A DNA stretch of 64,000 nucleotides from Cryphonectria parasitica EP155 (Eukaryota; Ascomycota; Sordariomycetes; Diaporthales; Cryphonectriaceae). Positions 22,117-34,799 of the stretch are shown here, one piece after another (position 1 is the first letter of the stretch; the number at the start of each line of letters is the position of its first letter). Where the stretch lies: NCBI RefSeq assembly GCF_011745365.1, contig NW_024468912.1:5053501-5117500 (forward strand), given 5' to 3'. The notes beneath the pieces are model-generated. The model saw only the letters and a list, made by a program, of their open reading frames with translations, was not told the origin of the DNA and searched no databases. Made by a program: the position numbers and the translations under genes.

Positions 22117-22638
22117 ATGCTTTGCTCATACTGCGAAGATTATAATCTTTCGGCTGAGTGCAAGGTTGCTGAGTCTGAATCTTCCTGCTGTTAGATCTGT
22201 GTGCGTCTGAGTTTGTTGAATTGCGATGTTCGTGGCCTGATGCCTGTACAATTGAATTGTGTAACTGCTTAATACTATTGCCTGGAAGTAGAGATGGAGG
22301 CAATCGAAGAGGAGGCTGCTGAGCTGAATGCTAAACTCCTTAGGCTGCGTAAGCAGAAAAGGATATGGTATGAAAAGATGATGCGCGCTGTTCGTTGGGA
22401 AATTGATAATGTGAAGGAGTTGGAAAGAATGGAGGCGGAGAAGCGAGCTTGCATTGCTGCTGAAGTTCATTCTGTGGTTGCAAAGGAATCTGCTGTAATT
22501 GCTGGAGATTCTTCTTTTGAGAGTTTTAACTGGAATTCCGTAGATATAGGGAATGCAGTAGTGGATTAGTTGGATTTCTTGGAGAGCAAGATTTCTGAGA
22601 TTTCTGAGCCTTGGTTTGGGGCGGAGCGATTATCTTAG
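22117..22638 (+). pseudogene. Antisense cysteine-rich ORF of Gypsy-1 (copy 1)
   Basis: A 173-codon frame opposite to pol, between the 3' LTR and the end of pol. It begins MLCSYCEDYNLSAECKV and continues SSCC(stop)ICVRLSLLNCDV, giving a C-X2-C-X9-C ... C-X2-C-X8-C pattern reminiscent of a zinc-binding module, then a charged helix (AELNAKLLRLRKQKRIWYEK) and an acidic tail ending GAERLS. Internal stops after SSCC, after NCVTA and after GNAVVD look like RIP products. The stop TAG (22636-22638) overlaps the pol stop on the other strand. The same family is common in fungal genomes as a hypothetical protein near Gypsy elements. Function unknown; DNA or nucleic-acid binding is only a guess from the Cys pattern. 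Confidence 0.75.
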
Positions 22639-25600
22639 GTGCTGGCTTTCCTTTTCCAATATTCAGCTATCTTTTCCTGAGCGTTTTCAACATTTCCCCA
22701 TAGTTCCCATGAGTTTTCGCTTGCTGAGTAGCCTTTTCATTTGATAAGATATTCTCTTGTATTGTCTATGCTTCTATGCTTGAGAATCTTCTCTATCTTA
22801 TACTCTGATTCATTGTTTTCCACTTCTGCTATATTGTTTATTAGTATTTCCTATACTGCTGATTCCAGCAGTAAGATATAAAAAACTGAATGTATTCTTA
22901 TCTTATAAGATAATGCTAATTCGTAATTAACTAGGGAAATCTATTGCAAGATTTTGAATAGTTCTAACTTCTTATAATCAAGTTTATTGCTGGATCTGGT
23001 TGTTTTAATATTTTTTCGAAGTAGATAAGCTTTATTTTCCTTCTGTAGGATTGATTCTTCAATCCTTTTGGAGTTTGCATACTGCATTATTCATTCTTGA
23101 ACAAATTATAATTCTGATTAGAGTTCTTTCTAAACTTTCTTAATCTTCTTAATCCTTTTATCTGCAGCTTCTGCATCTGCTCCTAGCAGTGCTTTGTAGT
23201 AAGCTGTTGGGTTGTATCTATAGAGTATGAAGAATAGTAACTTCTTTGTTATGCTTATATCTGCGCTATTATAAGCGAATTGTGCAAGAAGCAATAGATC
23301 AATTCAGTTATTCTGTTTCTGATTAATATAGTATTGAAGGTATTATTCAATAATTTGATTCATTCTTTCTATTTATTTATCTATTTGCGGATGAAATGCT
23401 GTAGATATTCTGTAGTGTGTTCTGAGCTGTTTTATAAGCAAAGTTCAAAACTTTGAGTTGAACTTTCTATTTCTATTAGAGATTACTTCTTTCAGCATGC
23501 TGTAGTTAGCGATAATTGTTCTGAGAAATGTGTATGCAAGTTCTTCTGCTGTACTGCTTTTCTTGTAGGAAAGAAAGTAAGCATACTTGCTCAGTTTGCA
23601 AACTATTACTAGAATGCTATTGTATTGCATCTTAATTAAGAGTTCTCATAAGAGAGATAGCTTGATAATGAAGTTTAGACTGATGGATTGCTAAATAGTT
23701 GTAAGTACTGATAAGAGATGTAGTAATCTGTAAGGCTTGTATTTTTCTGCTTTATTCTTCTTGCAGTTATTGTATTATTATAGGATATTCCTAATTCTTT
23801 TCCTAAGGCTTAGTAGATTCCAGTATCTTTTGATGTATTCATAGATTGCTCTGATTTTCTGATATTCATATGCTGATATATTATATATATCTTTAATGTA
23901 GTTGTTTTGTTCGTTTGGAGTTATTAATTCTGAATCTTTTTCCGAAAGTTTAATTCTGAAGGCAGCATTTAGTTCTCTGTACGCATTAACAAGGTTTTCT
24001 GATTCGTTTTGAGCAAAGATGTTCTGTATATCCGAGGAATCTGCATCTCGATAGTCTGATTTCCTGCTGAAAGTATCTGCTTGTTTATTTTCTGAGCTTT
24101 TGCAGTATACAATCTTGAAATTAAACTATAAGAGGAATTCTGCTTATCTAACTTATTGCTTATTCAAAATCTTAGTTGTTATGAATGTAGTTAGATTTTT
24201 GTAATCTGAGTGAACTATGATCGGATGTTGTGCGCTAATGAGGTAGTATTGCTACTTTTCGAAAGCTTTCATTATTGCTATAAGTTTCTGATTAGGGATT
24301 CTGTAGTTAATTTCCGGGCTATTCAATTTCTTTGAGAAGTTGCTTACAATTCTTAGATGCTCTTAGTTATCTTGTTAATCAAGCTATCTCCTGAGTGCAT
24401 ATCTCGATATATTGGTTTTAATTTTAAAGAGTTTGTAGGAGTTTGCTTTATACAGAATCGGTTCTAAGGTAATATATCTGATGATTTCATCAAAGGCCTC
24501 TTGTGCTTTGAAGATCTACTCGAAGAGTTAATCCCTTTTGGTAAGATTTGTAAAAGGATATGCAATTCAGCTATAATTCTTAATAAACTATCTGTAGAAG
24601 TTAACATATTCGAGAAAAGATCTAATATTCCTAATATTCTTAGGAATTAGCTAGTTTCTAATAGCTTTTATCTTATTCTTCTATAGCTTGATACATTCTA
24701 GCTTGATTGTGAATTCGAGATAGTTAACTTTTTATATATGAAAGTAACTCTTCGCTGGTTCCATAAGGAGTTTTGCATCCTAAAGCATCTGCAATACTAT
24801 TTCTATATGTTTCTTGTATTCTTCAAGTATTTGAAAGTAAATAAGGATATTGTTGAGATAAGCAATAATGAACTGATCTAGATGCTTGCATAGAATGTAA
24901 TTAATCATTTTCTGAAATAAAGCTGGAGCATTTATTAAACTAAAGAGCATAACCAAATATTCGTAGTATTTATAGCGTATTCTGAAAGCAGTTTTCCATT
25001 CTTCTTCTTTCTTTACTCTAATCAGATTATAAGCTTCTTTCAGATTTAGAATTGTAAACTATTGTGCTTCTTGCAATCTATTTCGTAGTTCCTTGATGAG
25101 TAGCAATAGGTATCGGTTCTTGATTGTAATATTGTTAAGTTGCTTATAGTTAATATATAGCCTGAGCTTGCTGTTTTTCTTAGATATAAATAGAATGGGG
25201 TATTCTGCTGATAATTGCAATGATTATATGTATTTCTTCTTAAGATTCTTGTTGAGATACTTCTTAAGCATCTCTAGCTGTGCCTTGTCTAGTCTGTAAA
25301 TGAGGAAGAATTTGAGCTGTTTTCCTTCTTGTAGCAGGATTTTGTGGTTGTATGAGCTGTATTCTGGTAATCCTGTATTCAATTCTTTCTGGAATAGTTT
25401 TTTAAACTTGTAATATTCTCGTAGTATATTTGCAAGTATTAGTTCTGATTCTTGTGCTGTTTCTGCTATCTGGAGGAATAGTAGGTATTGTTGAGTATGC
25501 TTCTTTTCGTTTGTTGTTTTTAGCAACGTTTTTAAGAGCTTTGAGCGTTCATTCCGGGCTGGATCGAGCGCTCGAGGGCCTGGTTTCGAGGTTTTTCCTG

Positions 25601-26950
25601 TATGAGTTCATAATTCATATTCTGAAGCTTTTCCTTATTGCTCCGGAGCGAACCGACTTGCTGAGGATCTTGCTTCCGTTGTTTTGCTAACCTGTTGATG
25701 CTCTAGCACTATTTAGATTCGCTTGTTACTAGATTCTTCTCCTTGAACTGCTAGCTCTGCTAGCTTAAAAGTATGTGTGAAGTTGTATGAAGCTTCTTTT
25801 CCTAAGTATTCTTCAACCACTAGCTTTAATTCTGCACTATTAATTATAACTATCTCTCTGGATATAGCTTGTTCTTATAAGATCTAGCTAGTAGTTTAAT
25901 CGATTCAAGGATTATACTTCTTAAGCTATAGAAGCCCCATAATCAGCTCATGTTATACTGTATCTGTAATATCAAAGGAAGCTCTAGTTACATATTCTTG
26001 AATTAAAACAGATAGATAATCAGTCTCTTTATTGATTACTTCTTGGTTGTATGCAACAGATTGTTTTTCCATAGTGCTGAGAGTATATGAGCATTTTTTT
26101 CATCTTCATTGTAATTATGCCTGATTGATAATATATGGGAATATGAAGTTTCTCTGAGTGCTACTATTCAATAGTGCGCTGTATTTGTATTCTTGAATAT
26201 ATATATCGAACTTGATGTAAGCATAATTTGTTTTAAAAGCTTTATATAGGGATTGTTTCAGTCTAATCATCTGCAGTCTCTTTATAAGCGATTCTGTTCT
26301 TTTGAATTTGTTAAGAACTGCTTATTCTTCTAAGCTTGCTTCGCTGCTTCTTGAGCAAGCTTCTTAGCTTGCTTTTGCTTGTATTATTATTATTTCTAAT
26401 CTTTCTTCTATTAATGCTAGTTGCAAACTTTGTTATTAATATAAATCATGCAGAGTATTATTTTGCACTGCTATTATTTTATTTTCTTGTTTATATATTG
26501 TATAAAGCAGTTATTTAGTAGTCTGATGTATGCATTGTAATGCTATCTATTAAAAATCTCTCTGAAGCGGAATTTCTATTCTTCAATAGTTTGAAGGATT
26601 TGTTCTAGTTCTCTAACAGAAAACTATTTGTATTATATCTTATCTGAGAAATGCATTCTGCAGCTATGATAAGTGCAGAAGATTCATGCTAATTCATAAT
26701 ATAGATTATAAAGTAAGCTGATTCAAGGATTCTTATTTCCTTATGCTTCAATATCCTGCAAGGGAATACAGGTAAAGAGCTCTTTCAGCCTTATTCCGTA
26801 GATGAGATATTCGATCTATATTGTTTCCTTGTTTCATTCAATACTGAAGGGAAACCTTTTTTTAAGCTTGTTGAGCATGTTATTCGCAGGAAGCTTCTGC
26901 GAGCTGCTAGGTTGTTTGCTCTAGCTTGATTCTTCTATTGCTTGAGAAGC
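22635..26950 (-). pseudogene. Gypsy-1 pol: RT, RNase H, integrase, chromodomain (degenerate)
   Basis: Reading leftward: reverse transcriptase start around 25530 (YNHKILLQEGKQ and LDKAQLEMLKKYLNKNLKKK), the catalytic box at + 24841-24863 reading AYLNNILIY where Ty3/Gypsy RTs have AYLDDILIY, then RNase H-like sequence, then integrase at 23640-22950 (SILVIVCKLSKYAYFL, EELAYTFLRTIIANYSMLKE), and a chromodomain at about 22830-22650 (EYLIK.KGYSASENSWEL, ending AEYWKRKAST stop). Both RT catalytic Asp codons therefore read Asn. Dozens of stops are present. The chromodomain would have directed integration to heterochromatin. Confidence 0.85.
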
Positions 26951-28438
26951 ATTCTCTGTATTGCTTAGATGCTCATACTAATAGCTAAGAGGATATCATT
27001 TCTTATTCATATTCCTGATTATAGTGCTTAGTATAAGCAATAAAGAATGTTGAAGAGTATCATTGCTAAGCTCTTCTTCCAACGCTTGAATGCTCTGTTT
27101 TATAATATCCGAGCAATTCGAGTTGCTACTCATAGAGATGCTAGGCGTGCATTCTTGTTCTGCTATTGCTATTTGTCTGCAGTGCTTAGGTTTCTAAGGA
27201 AACCATTCTAAATCTTTCTTATTCGAGAGATATATTAAGCAGTTGTTGTTATAGCAGAATATTCAGCTGAGACTTCTGTAATTAACAGAATCCGATACTT
27301 GCTCCGAGGAGGTATTGCTCAGTTGATTGGATTCCTGTTGTTAAGCAACATTCATCTAGCATTCTTTCTGAACTGATTGCTATTTATTCTTTTAGAATTG
27401 ATAGCAGTTGCATGCAATGTATTCTTGTTTGTTGCAGTTGTAGCAAGTAATACTGTTCCTCTTGTTATACTGCTTATTAGTAGCATTGAGTTCCATGGAG
27501 CCAGCATGTATAGTGCTGCTCTAAGCTGTGCTGCTCTGTTATCTGCTGTTCTTATATTGAAGTTTCTTGCTTGTATTAGCTGAAAATCTCCAAGTCTAGC
27601 TTTCTTCTTTCTTGAATTTCTCTATCCATTATTTGTATAAACAGTTATTGATGCGGATTGCTTGATTGAAGAATGTTGCAAAGTTCTCCAGCTAATCCTG
27701 CTTGGAGATTTCATCTTTAATGTTGTTCTTGAATCTCTTGTAATAGTGCTTCATGAGATTCTTATCTTTCTATAAGAGTCTTGCTAAGAGCTACTTGAAT
27801 CTGATTATATAAGCAGAAGCTAACTTGGTTTATCTGAGATTTATAAGCTGCTGAGCTATAATGCATTCTTCATTAGGATTACTAAAGGTTTTTTTGAAAG
27901 CTTTCTTAAAGCTTTTAAAGGAATCGAATATATTCTTAGTACTCTAAATATATATGCTGAGGCTATTCTGATGCTCTAAATAGTTGTATAGAGAAGGCTT
28001 GTATTAAATAAGAGCATTCTTTTCGAAATGAGTTCCTGCAAGGATAATCTTCTTAAATTCCTTAGTAAACTGAGTCTTATAATACAGGAAATATGCTCTG
28101 CAGTGGATAAGAAATTCATGTAGCGTCTTTTAATTGCTGTTATATATAGCAAGCTTATTCATCTTGTATACTTTTCCAGCGCTACTAGTAATTGCAGAGA
28201 TAGACTGCGCCTGCTAAGCTTGTTGAGCTAGCTAAGCTTATTAATTAGCAATAGTAGCGCTCTAAGCCTGCTGTTATTTGTACAGATTCTGAATACACTG
28301 AATAAGCTGATATATCTAATTGATTAGTTTCTTCTGAGTAGGAGCGCACGAGAATGAAGGGATTCCTGAAGAAGCTATCATGTTCCATATTGCTCAAGAG
28401 GGTAATACTGAACCGTTCTTGAACAAGAGTTGTCAAAA
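26951..28438 (-). pseudogene. Gypsy-1 gag region (degenerate)
   Basis: The remaining interior upstream of pol on the - strand, with no intact frame. By position it should encode gag and possibly protease; I could not identify a zinc knuckle or protease motif with confidence. Confidence 0.45.
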
Positions 28439-28881
28439 TGTAATGAGCACTGCAGCAATCTGAAGATTTCTAAGTATACGAAGAGGTTTATGCTGATAAG
28501 AGCAGTATTAAAGTATTAAGTTCTTGAATACGGAACTGTACAAGTTCTAATAAGCGATGCAAGTGTTCACTGCCTTTGGGGCTACTCAGTGTATAAAACT
28601 GAATACTTAGATTGATAATTGAAGAACTATCTGAAGGAAATCTATCTAATAGTAGGAAATGTAAACCTTTATATACTTGGTTCTTCAGTTCGGATAGATA
28701 GGATCGATGTTGATTCCATCGATTTCTTCATCGATGGGATAGATGTTGACTGTATCTATCCGCTAATAACCCTAACCCTGGGTTATGTAATCGATGCCTT
28801 GTCAGGACGTTGAATCCTTGATACCTGGTCCCTGTTACTCGTGACCTGTTCTGTGACCTGCATGTTGGATGGGTTATAACA
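28439..28881 (-). repeat. Gypsy-1 5' LTR
   Basis: 443 bp; direct match to 21479-21921. It holds the presumed promoter for leftward transcription. A short ccctaaccct motif at about 28771 resembles two telomere units but lies inside the LTR. Confidence 0.95.
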
Positions 28882-28931
28882 AGTGCCAAGTATAAGCCTT
28901 GAATACGGAAACACAACCGGGGTAATCATGC
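28882..28931. repeat. Right half of the split related LTR
   Basis: Continues the LTR fragment of 21410-21478 (agtataagccttgaatacgg, also present at 57258) and is itself cut off at 28932 by a Gypsy-2-family LTR. Confidence 0.75.
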
Positions 28932-29201
28932 TGAACCAGAACTAGGGCGCTGTTGCCCTCGAAAGAAAAAAGGAACAAACAGCTGCTGAAGCAATGAGCA
29001 AGGGCTCATGCAACCCAAGCATGCCTGTACAGATGAGGACAGCAAACTAAGGCCATACGGGCGCAAGAACAGGGTGAAAAATCTGTCTTAGATCTGTCTA
29101 AAGGGTTCAAAATTGAAAGGAAGAGAAAGGATGCTTTTTTTTTTTTTTTTTTTTTCTATAGCTAAAGAATTTGAAAAGTAAGTGGTATCCTTTATATGTA
29201 T
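28932..29201 (-). repeat. Partial Gypsy-2-family LTR (outermost copy)
   Basis: Starts TGAACCAGAACTAGGGCGC and breaks off after tttatatgta, where the next LTR of the same family starts. In intact copies the sequence continues gagaaccc, so the break is an insertion site. It contains a 21-nt T run (29135-29155). Confidence 0.8.
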
Positions 29202-29901
29202 TGAACCAGAACTAGGGCGCCATCGCCCTCGAAAGAAAAAGGGATAAACAGCTGCTGAAGCAATGAGCAAGAGCTCGTGCAACCCAAGCATGCCTGTACA
29301 GATGAGAACAGCAAACTAAGGCCACACGGATGCAAGAACAGAGTGAAAAACCTGTCTTAGATCTGTCCAAAGGGTTCAAAATTGAAAGGAAGAGAAAGAA
29401 TGCTTTTTTTTTTTTTTTTCTATAGCTAAAGAATTTGAAAAGTAGGTAGTATTCTTTATATGTATGAGAACCCTTAACCTACTGTACTCCATATTCCACA
29501 GACTATCACTCTAGCTACTATAACAGTTCTCTTCCAGCAACTTTCTTCCAAAGTTGCAACAAATTCAATAGTATGCTAGATCTAATTAGAGGGAGATAAA
29601 GTAAAGAAATAAAGAATTCATTGCAAACTGCCAAAGGAAACACTATAAACCAAACCATTCTCCCAATTCAACCCTCATATCTCTCTCTATCGCTTGAGCT
29701 ATTATTCAAATCAATGCAGAAGTATTAATATCTATCTTCAGTTCATTCGTAATACAAGCATAATCTAGCTAGATCCTAATACTAATCTCTTCTCTATTTT
29801 CATCTGCTCTCAAACTCTGCTTAAGTAGCAGCAGCAGCAGCAGTTTTCTTCTGATTCTGCATTCTTACTCAACAAATTCTTTCGCAATTCGCTTTATACA
29901 T
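29202..29901 (-). repeat. Left part of a Gypsy-2-family element (middle copy): LTR plus internal sequence
   Basis: LTR 29202-29525 (324 bp, TGAACCAG...CTATAACA) followed by 376 nt of internal sequence that matches 30222-30597 of the inner element, including a CAG microsatellite near 29829. Gypsy-2 inserted here at gctttatACAT. The other side of this copy resumes at 42214. Confidence 0.82.
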
Positions 29902-30221
29902 TGAATCAGAACTAGGGCGCCGTCGCCCTCGAAAGAAAAAGGGACAAACAGCTGCCGAAGCAATAAGCAAGAGCTCATGCAACCCAAGCATGCTTGTGCA
30001 GATGAGGATAGCAAACTAAGGCTACATGAGCATAAGAACAGGATGAAAAACCTGTCTTAGATCTGTCCAAAGGGTTCAAAATTGAAAGGAAGAGAAAGAA
30101 TGCTTCATTGTTGCTTATAGCTTAAAGAATTTGAAAAGTGAGTAGTATCCTTTATATATATGAAAACCCTTGACCCACTGTACTCCACATCCCACAAACT
30201 ACTACCCTGGCTACTACAACA
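29902..30221 (-). repeat. Gypsy-2 3' LTR
   Basis: 320 bp, direct match to 41894-42213. Differences are mostly transitions. Confidence 0.93.
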
Positions 30222-30599
30222 GTTCTTTCCCAGCAACTTTCTTCCAAAGTTGCAACAAGTCCAATAGTATGCTAGATCTGATTAGAGGGAGATGAAGTAA
30301 AGAAATAAAGAATTTATTGCAAACTGCTAAAGGAAATACTGCAAACCAAACCATTCTTCCCAATTCAACTCTCATGCTTCTTCCTATTGCTTGAGCTATT
30401 ATTCAAATCAATGCAGGAGTATTAGTATTCATCTTCAGTTCATTCGTAATACGAGCACAATCTGGATAGATTCTAATGCTGATCTCTTCTCTGTTCCTGT
30501 TTGCTCTTAAACTCTGCTCAAGTAGCAGTAGCAGCAGCAGTTCTCTCCTAATTCTGCATTCTTACTCGACAGATCCTTTCGCAGTCTGCTTTATATATA

Positions 30600-32060
30600 T
30601 CCATCTTAATAGTATAATCGAACTCTATTCAGTTCAGAGAACCTATTGAAAGCCTAATAGGATTAAAGCTATAAAGCTTACTTTATAGAAGCATATAAAG
30701 CTTCTAAGATTTATCAGAAAAACTGGGAAGCATGATGTTGCTGCTTCTTAGTCTCTGATGCAATGGGGCTTCAGTAGTATATTCAAGCTTAGCTGTTTGC
30801 TGTATTAATAGATTGATTATTAGTTCTGAATTAATAAGCATTCTTCGAGGTGAAGAGAAGTAAGGATTGGTAGGAGTTCCGGATGGAAATCAACTTAACT
30901 CTAAGCTGATACTACATTCTCTTGATGAATGCAAGATTGGATTAGCTGAAGCTGTACTCTCTCGAGACTGTTGTCTTGACGGAACTAGGCTGGATGCTCT
31001 ACTCGCTCTGAAATCCTTTAGAGCAAAGGCTGATATATCTCTTCTCATTCTGTTAAGATCGCTTTTAATAGATAGTTCAAGCAAGTCTGCAACTCTTTTT
31101 ATAAAAAAGATAATATTCAGCTTGTAGATTATATTCAGTATCCTACTAACTTCTACTTGTACAGCCTTGTATTCTTGAAGTAAGGCATTCCTTCTTAATG
31201 GCTAATCAGGATATTGCATATAGTTGCTGTATTTCAGCTTATAGGAGAAGGCTTGGTAGTGTAGGCTTGTTATAGCTATCTCCGCATTCCATTCTTTCAC
31301 ATTTTGTATAGTCTCTCTATAGTTAAGATAGAAAGCTTGCTTTCAGTCTGAATAGCTACTAGGTGATTAGTAGAAATCAGTAGATTCCAGAATTCGAAAG
31401 CAGAATAGTTCGATTGTATAAAGCAGAATTGTATTCGATTCGTTATTTAGCAGCATAGTTGGAATATTTTCGAAATCCCAATTCTGATTAGCTCTAGCAC
31501 TTCTGAGCTGATTGTTCAGATAGTGCTTGCTTGTATAAGCTAATAGAATATCGCTGGATTTGTGCACAGCAATATAAAATCCTTTTTCAGTCTTCATATT
31601 GAGCTAAGATAAAGCACAAGCTGAAGTTGCTATATTAACTGAGAGGAGAATTCATAAGCGCTTCTATCTAGCTTTATATCTAAGCAGATCCTGCTTATTA
31701 AGAATATTAGAAGAGCTAGGTAAATAAGCTATTAATGGAATACAAAGGCATTCTATTAAGAATACGTTTTATTGATTATACTGAGCGTAATAACGAAAGG
31801 CAGCTATAGCATGCTGCAGACTAATATCTTGAGAAATTCCTGCATCTAAGAATCCAACCAGATTATAGATATCGAGAAGATATTTGGAAGAATTAGCGCT
31901 GAAGATTATAAGCAAGTACAACTTGCAAGAGGGTAATTCTGGGAAGTACTTCTCAACAAGTTCTGCTGCTAGATGATTTTCTTCATTCCTTAGACTGAAG
32001 TAGAGCGAATAACTCTTGATCACTTTAGTTGGATATAGCGCTTTGGAAAAGATAGTTCGA
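30600..32060 (-). pseudogene. Extra sense-strand ORF remnant of Gypsy-2, downstream of pol
   Basis: Fragments in leftward reading include SYSLYFSLRNEENHLAAELV, KTEKGFYIAVHKSSDILLAY, ELSIKSDLNRMRRDISAFAL and ALKDFRASRASSLVPSRQ. These look like parts of a real protein lying between pol and the 3' LTR. Segment 30597-31257 recurs at 42214-42874 in the middle copy, so it belongs to the element family. I do not recognise the product. Confidence 0.5.
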
Positions 32061-32899
32061 AAGCAGTAAGCTTTGGTTATTCAGTTTCTTCAGCTATGCT
32101 GAATAGATGGGAACAGAGAGTACTTGAATTCAGCTATTGCTGCTAAGTTGAAAGAAAAGTGAAAAGGGAAGAACAGCTTTGTTGGAAGGTAAGCAATTGC
32201 GAGAGGGGTTTGCAAAGATGTAAAGTTAAGGGATCGAGAGAGTATTGACTGAGGAAGAAAAGTAGAGAAGAATGCAGCTTCAGCTAGAGGATCTATTAAG
32301 AAAGGTAATGTTATATAAGCAGAGCAGTTAATAATTTGTTCTGATGTTGATGTATAGATCTAGAGCAGCGTTGATAAGGAAGAAAAAAGGGTGTGTATAT
32401 GCTTGAGAAAGATGGTTGTAAAGAGGTTGAAGGAAAAGGAAGAATAGCTAGCTGCAAGTATGAATGAAATAGCTAATTTATCTTGCTTAGCAACTACTCA
32501 AGTGATTTACTGCTTTCTGTTTATTACAAAGCAAACAGCTTTACTCTTAGCTAAGTAGAAGCTATTTAGCAACAGACTAGATAGAAGGCGTAGTAACTCA
32601 GTTGAGTGTATTTGTTACTTATTACTATTTTATCAATCTTTAGCAAACTTATTCAACAATCTCTCCTTTAGTTTATCTTGCTTTTCAATTCATTCTTTAT
32701 ATAACAACTTTTTCTTCTATTAATCTTCTCTTGCTCAGCTCTGCAATATACTCAAGATGTTTCGAATCGTTACTAATGCTGTTTTCTCTTTGCAGATAAA
32801 TATTGCTTCTCAAGAGATTGATAAGATTTGGATCTGATTTTCTTCTTCGATTTCTCTTCCTCAGAACAGTAACTATTACTAGCTCAAGAATATTCATAT

Positions 32900-33420
32900 C
32901 GATTTTCTTGATATTATAAACTTTAATACTATTAAGAGAGATCTTAGCTTAATATATGCTTCTTGGGATATTCAAGGCGATATTATATTTTGAAATAACT
33001 TACTGCTAAGCTCTAGCTTTGCTGCTTATTTTGCAAAGCTGAATAATAAGGATTCTATTAAACTGAATCCTATTGTAGTATATAAAGCTGGTTGGAAGCT
33101 CTTTAGCAAGTATCTTATCCGCATCTTCTCCCGCTCTAAGCAAGTAAATTCCCTTCTCATTCAGTTCTATAGTTAGCATAATCTAGTTCCTTGCAATTGC
33201 TGCTCTCATTAGTACGCTACTGCTTGCATGCTTGTATAGGAACAGCAGATTAATATTAACTAGCTTTTCCTAGAATGCATTTCAATAGAAAGCTTCTTTA
33301 ATAGGAAGTGCAGCAATTGCATTTATTATATAGAATCTGGATATAACTATACTAAAAACTTCTCTTGTATTAAAGAGCGCAGTATATAAGTAAGATTTCT
33401 ATTCTAATATTTTTAATCAG
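32900..33420 (+). pseudogene. Antisense cysteine-rich ORF remnant of Gypsy-2
   Basis: A + strand frame with stops reads NKDSIKLNPIVVYKAGWKLF, then RIFSRSKQVNSLLIQFYS, then LVPCNCCSH..ATACMLV and KCSNCIYYIESGYNYTKNF. The Cys arrangement (C-X2-C-X8-C ... C-X2-C, with aromatic WY/YY after the last pair) resembles cysteine-rich C-terminal modules of fungal hypothetical proteins found near retroelements. It is opposite to gag-pol, as in Gypsy-1 and Gypsy-3. Length and ends are uncertain. Confidence 0.5.
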
Positions 33421-34799
33421 ATTTGAGTATATACTAATTATTATTCTTCTTGTAGTATTAGTACTTGTTTTATCAACTCAGCTCTTAATGTATAATCGAG
33501 ATAGATTCTCAAGTTAATTCCAATGCTGATATTAAGCGTATTATTAAAGCTTAATATAAGCTTATACGGGATAAAAGTATTGTATATAATTAGATTAAAT
33601 GAGTTTCTCTTATACTAAGAAAATAGTATTTATAAGATATTGTAAGTCTTATAATTGATTATAGTTGCAATGCTTAAGGAGATTATTGCTAACTTTATCT
33701 GCATAGATTAGCAAGAAGAGTACTGCTTCTTCTGCTTCTAAGAAGGGAGTATCTGAGTTTGGGCAAGCAGCTTTACAATCTGTATCTCGCAGCAAGAATA
33801 AAAGCAAGAGCAAGGCTGTAGTAGGATTTTGCATTGAGAAACGAGCTAAGTTTATTCAGTTTTAAGATTCTTTCTCTGTTTTTAATAATAATTCTTTAGC
33901 GGATGATATGGATAATATAAATCTGGATAGAATAAGAAGAGAGCTATTGAATAATATTTATGGATATTCCAGTAATAAGGATAATGTATAAAAGTAAGAG
34001 GTTTCTATAGGTTGCAGTATTTCTTCAGCGCTCTGCATTTTTCATGCATTGTATTCCAATATACTGCAATTTTTGAAGAACGAAAATAGCTTTAGAGCTG
34101 GTTAACATGCTTTGTACTGAATGCTTTGAAATTTTTTAGATGGGTTTACGGTATTCTGTGGCAAGTGGTAGCAGATGATATTTCGTTCTTTCTTTTCTAG
34201 CAAAATATATGAGATGGAATAGGAAAGATGAAAAGAAAACATGTTTTGCAAATAAAAGGAAATATGAATAGAAAGAAATCAACTTCTCTTATAAGCTAGG
34301 AATGCTGATTTAGTTGGAATTGATATAAATATTTTACTTCTATCTGCTTTCTTCTGTTCTTGCTTCTTCTTCTCTGCTGCTTATATGAAATGTTTACTAT
34401 TACTAATTCTATTTCCATTTTTAGCATTATTATCCGCTTCAGTTGCTAGATTAATAATCTCTGAATCAGAATTGATTTAGCTAAGCATAGGATTGTACTT
34501 AATAATATTTGAAACTCAGAATGTAGCATTATTGCTTGAATCTGCTTTCTAAACTTCGAGAATATTATTATCTGGTTCTTCTTGCTAGAGAGCTCTTATC
34601 GAATTCAGCTTTTCTGCTAATAATTAGCTAGATTGAAGCTCAATATCTTCTTCTCAGAGCATAAATATCTCGGATTTCCAAATGCTATTTATATTCCATA
34701 TAAACTTTTTGAGATTAGTAGCTGAATATGTGCTTTTTAGCAGAATTCCGTCTGTAATCTTGAGCTTATAAATATATTTATCTAGAATCTAAGCAATTA

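Larger units (their letters stand above)
21479..28881 (-). mobile_element. Gypsy-1: full-length chromodomain-type Ty3/Gypsy retrotransposon, inactivated
   Basis: Two direct LTRs of 443 bp (21479-21921 and 28439-28881) are flanked by AGTGC (21474-21478 and 28882-28886). A polypurine tract on the - strand (complement of 21922-21934) abuts the left LTR, so the element is transcribed leftward and the left LTR is its 3' LTR. Gag-pol remnants run from about 28.4 to 22.6 kb on the - strand. An extra cysteine-rich ORF lies on the + strand at 22117-22638. The whole interior is AT-rich with many stops. Confidence 0.95.

Noticed and set aside
25430..25690. 86-aa hydrophobic + strand ORF, with a similar one at 58930-59190
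   Set aside because: Both are the complement of the same Gypsy RT segment and not independent genes; the similarity comes from the repeated pol.
28765..28785. Telomere-like motif ccctaaccct
   Set aside because: Only about two units, inside the Gypsy-1 LTR; other LTR copies have decayed versions. It is not evidence of a telomere.
29135..29155. Poly-T tract as a LINE/SINE tail
   Set aside because: It lies within the Gypsy-2-family LTR at a position that is also a T run in the second copy (29404-29419), and is short or absent in the others; simple slippage.
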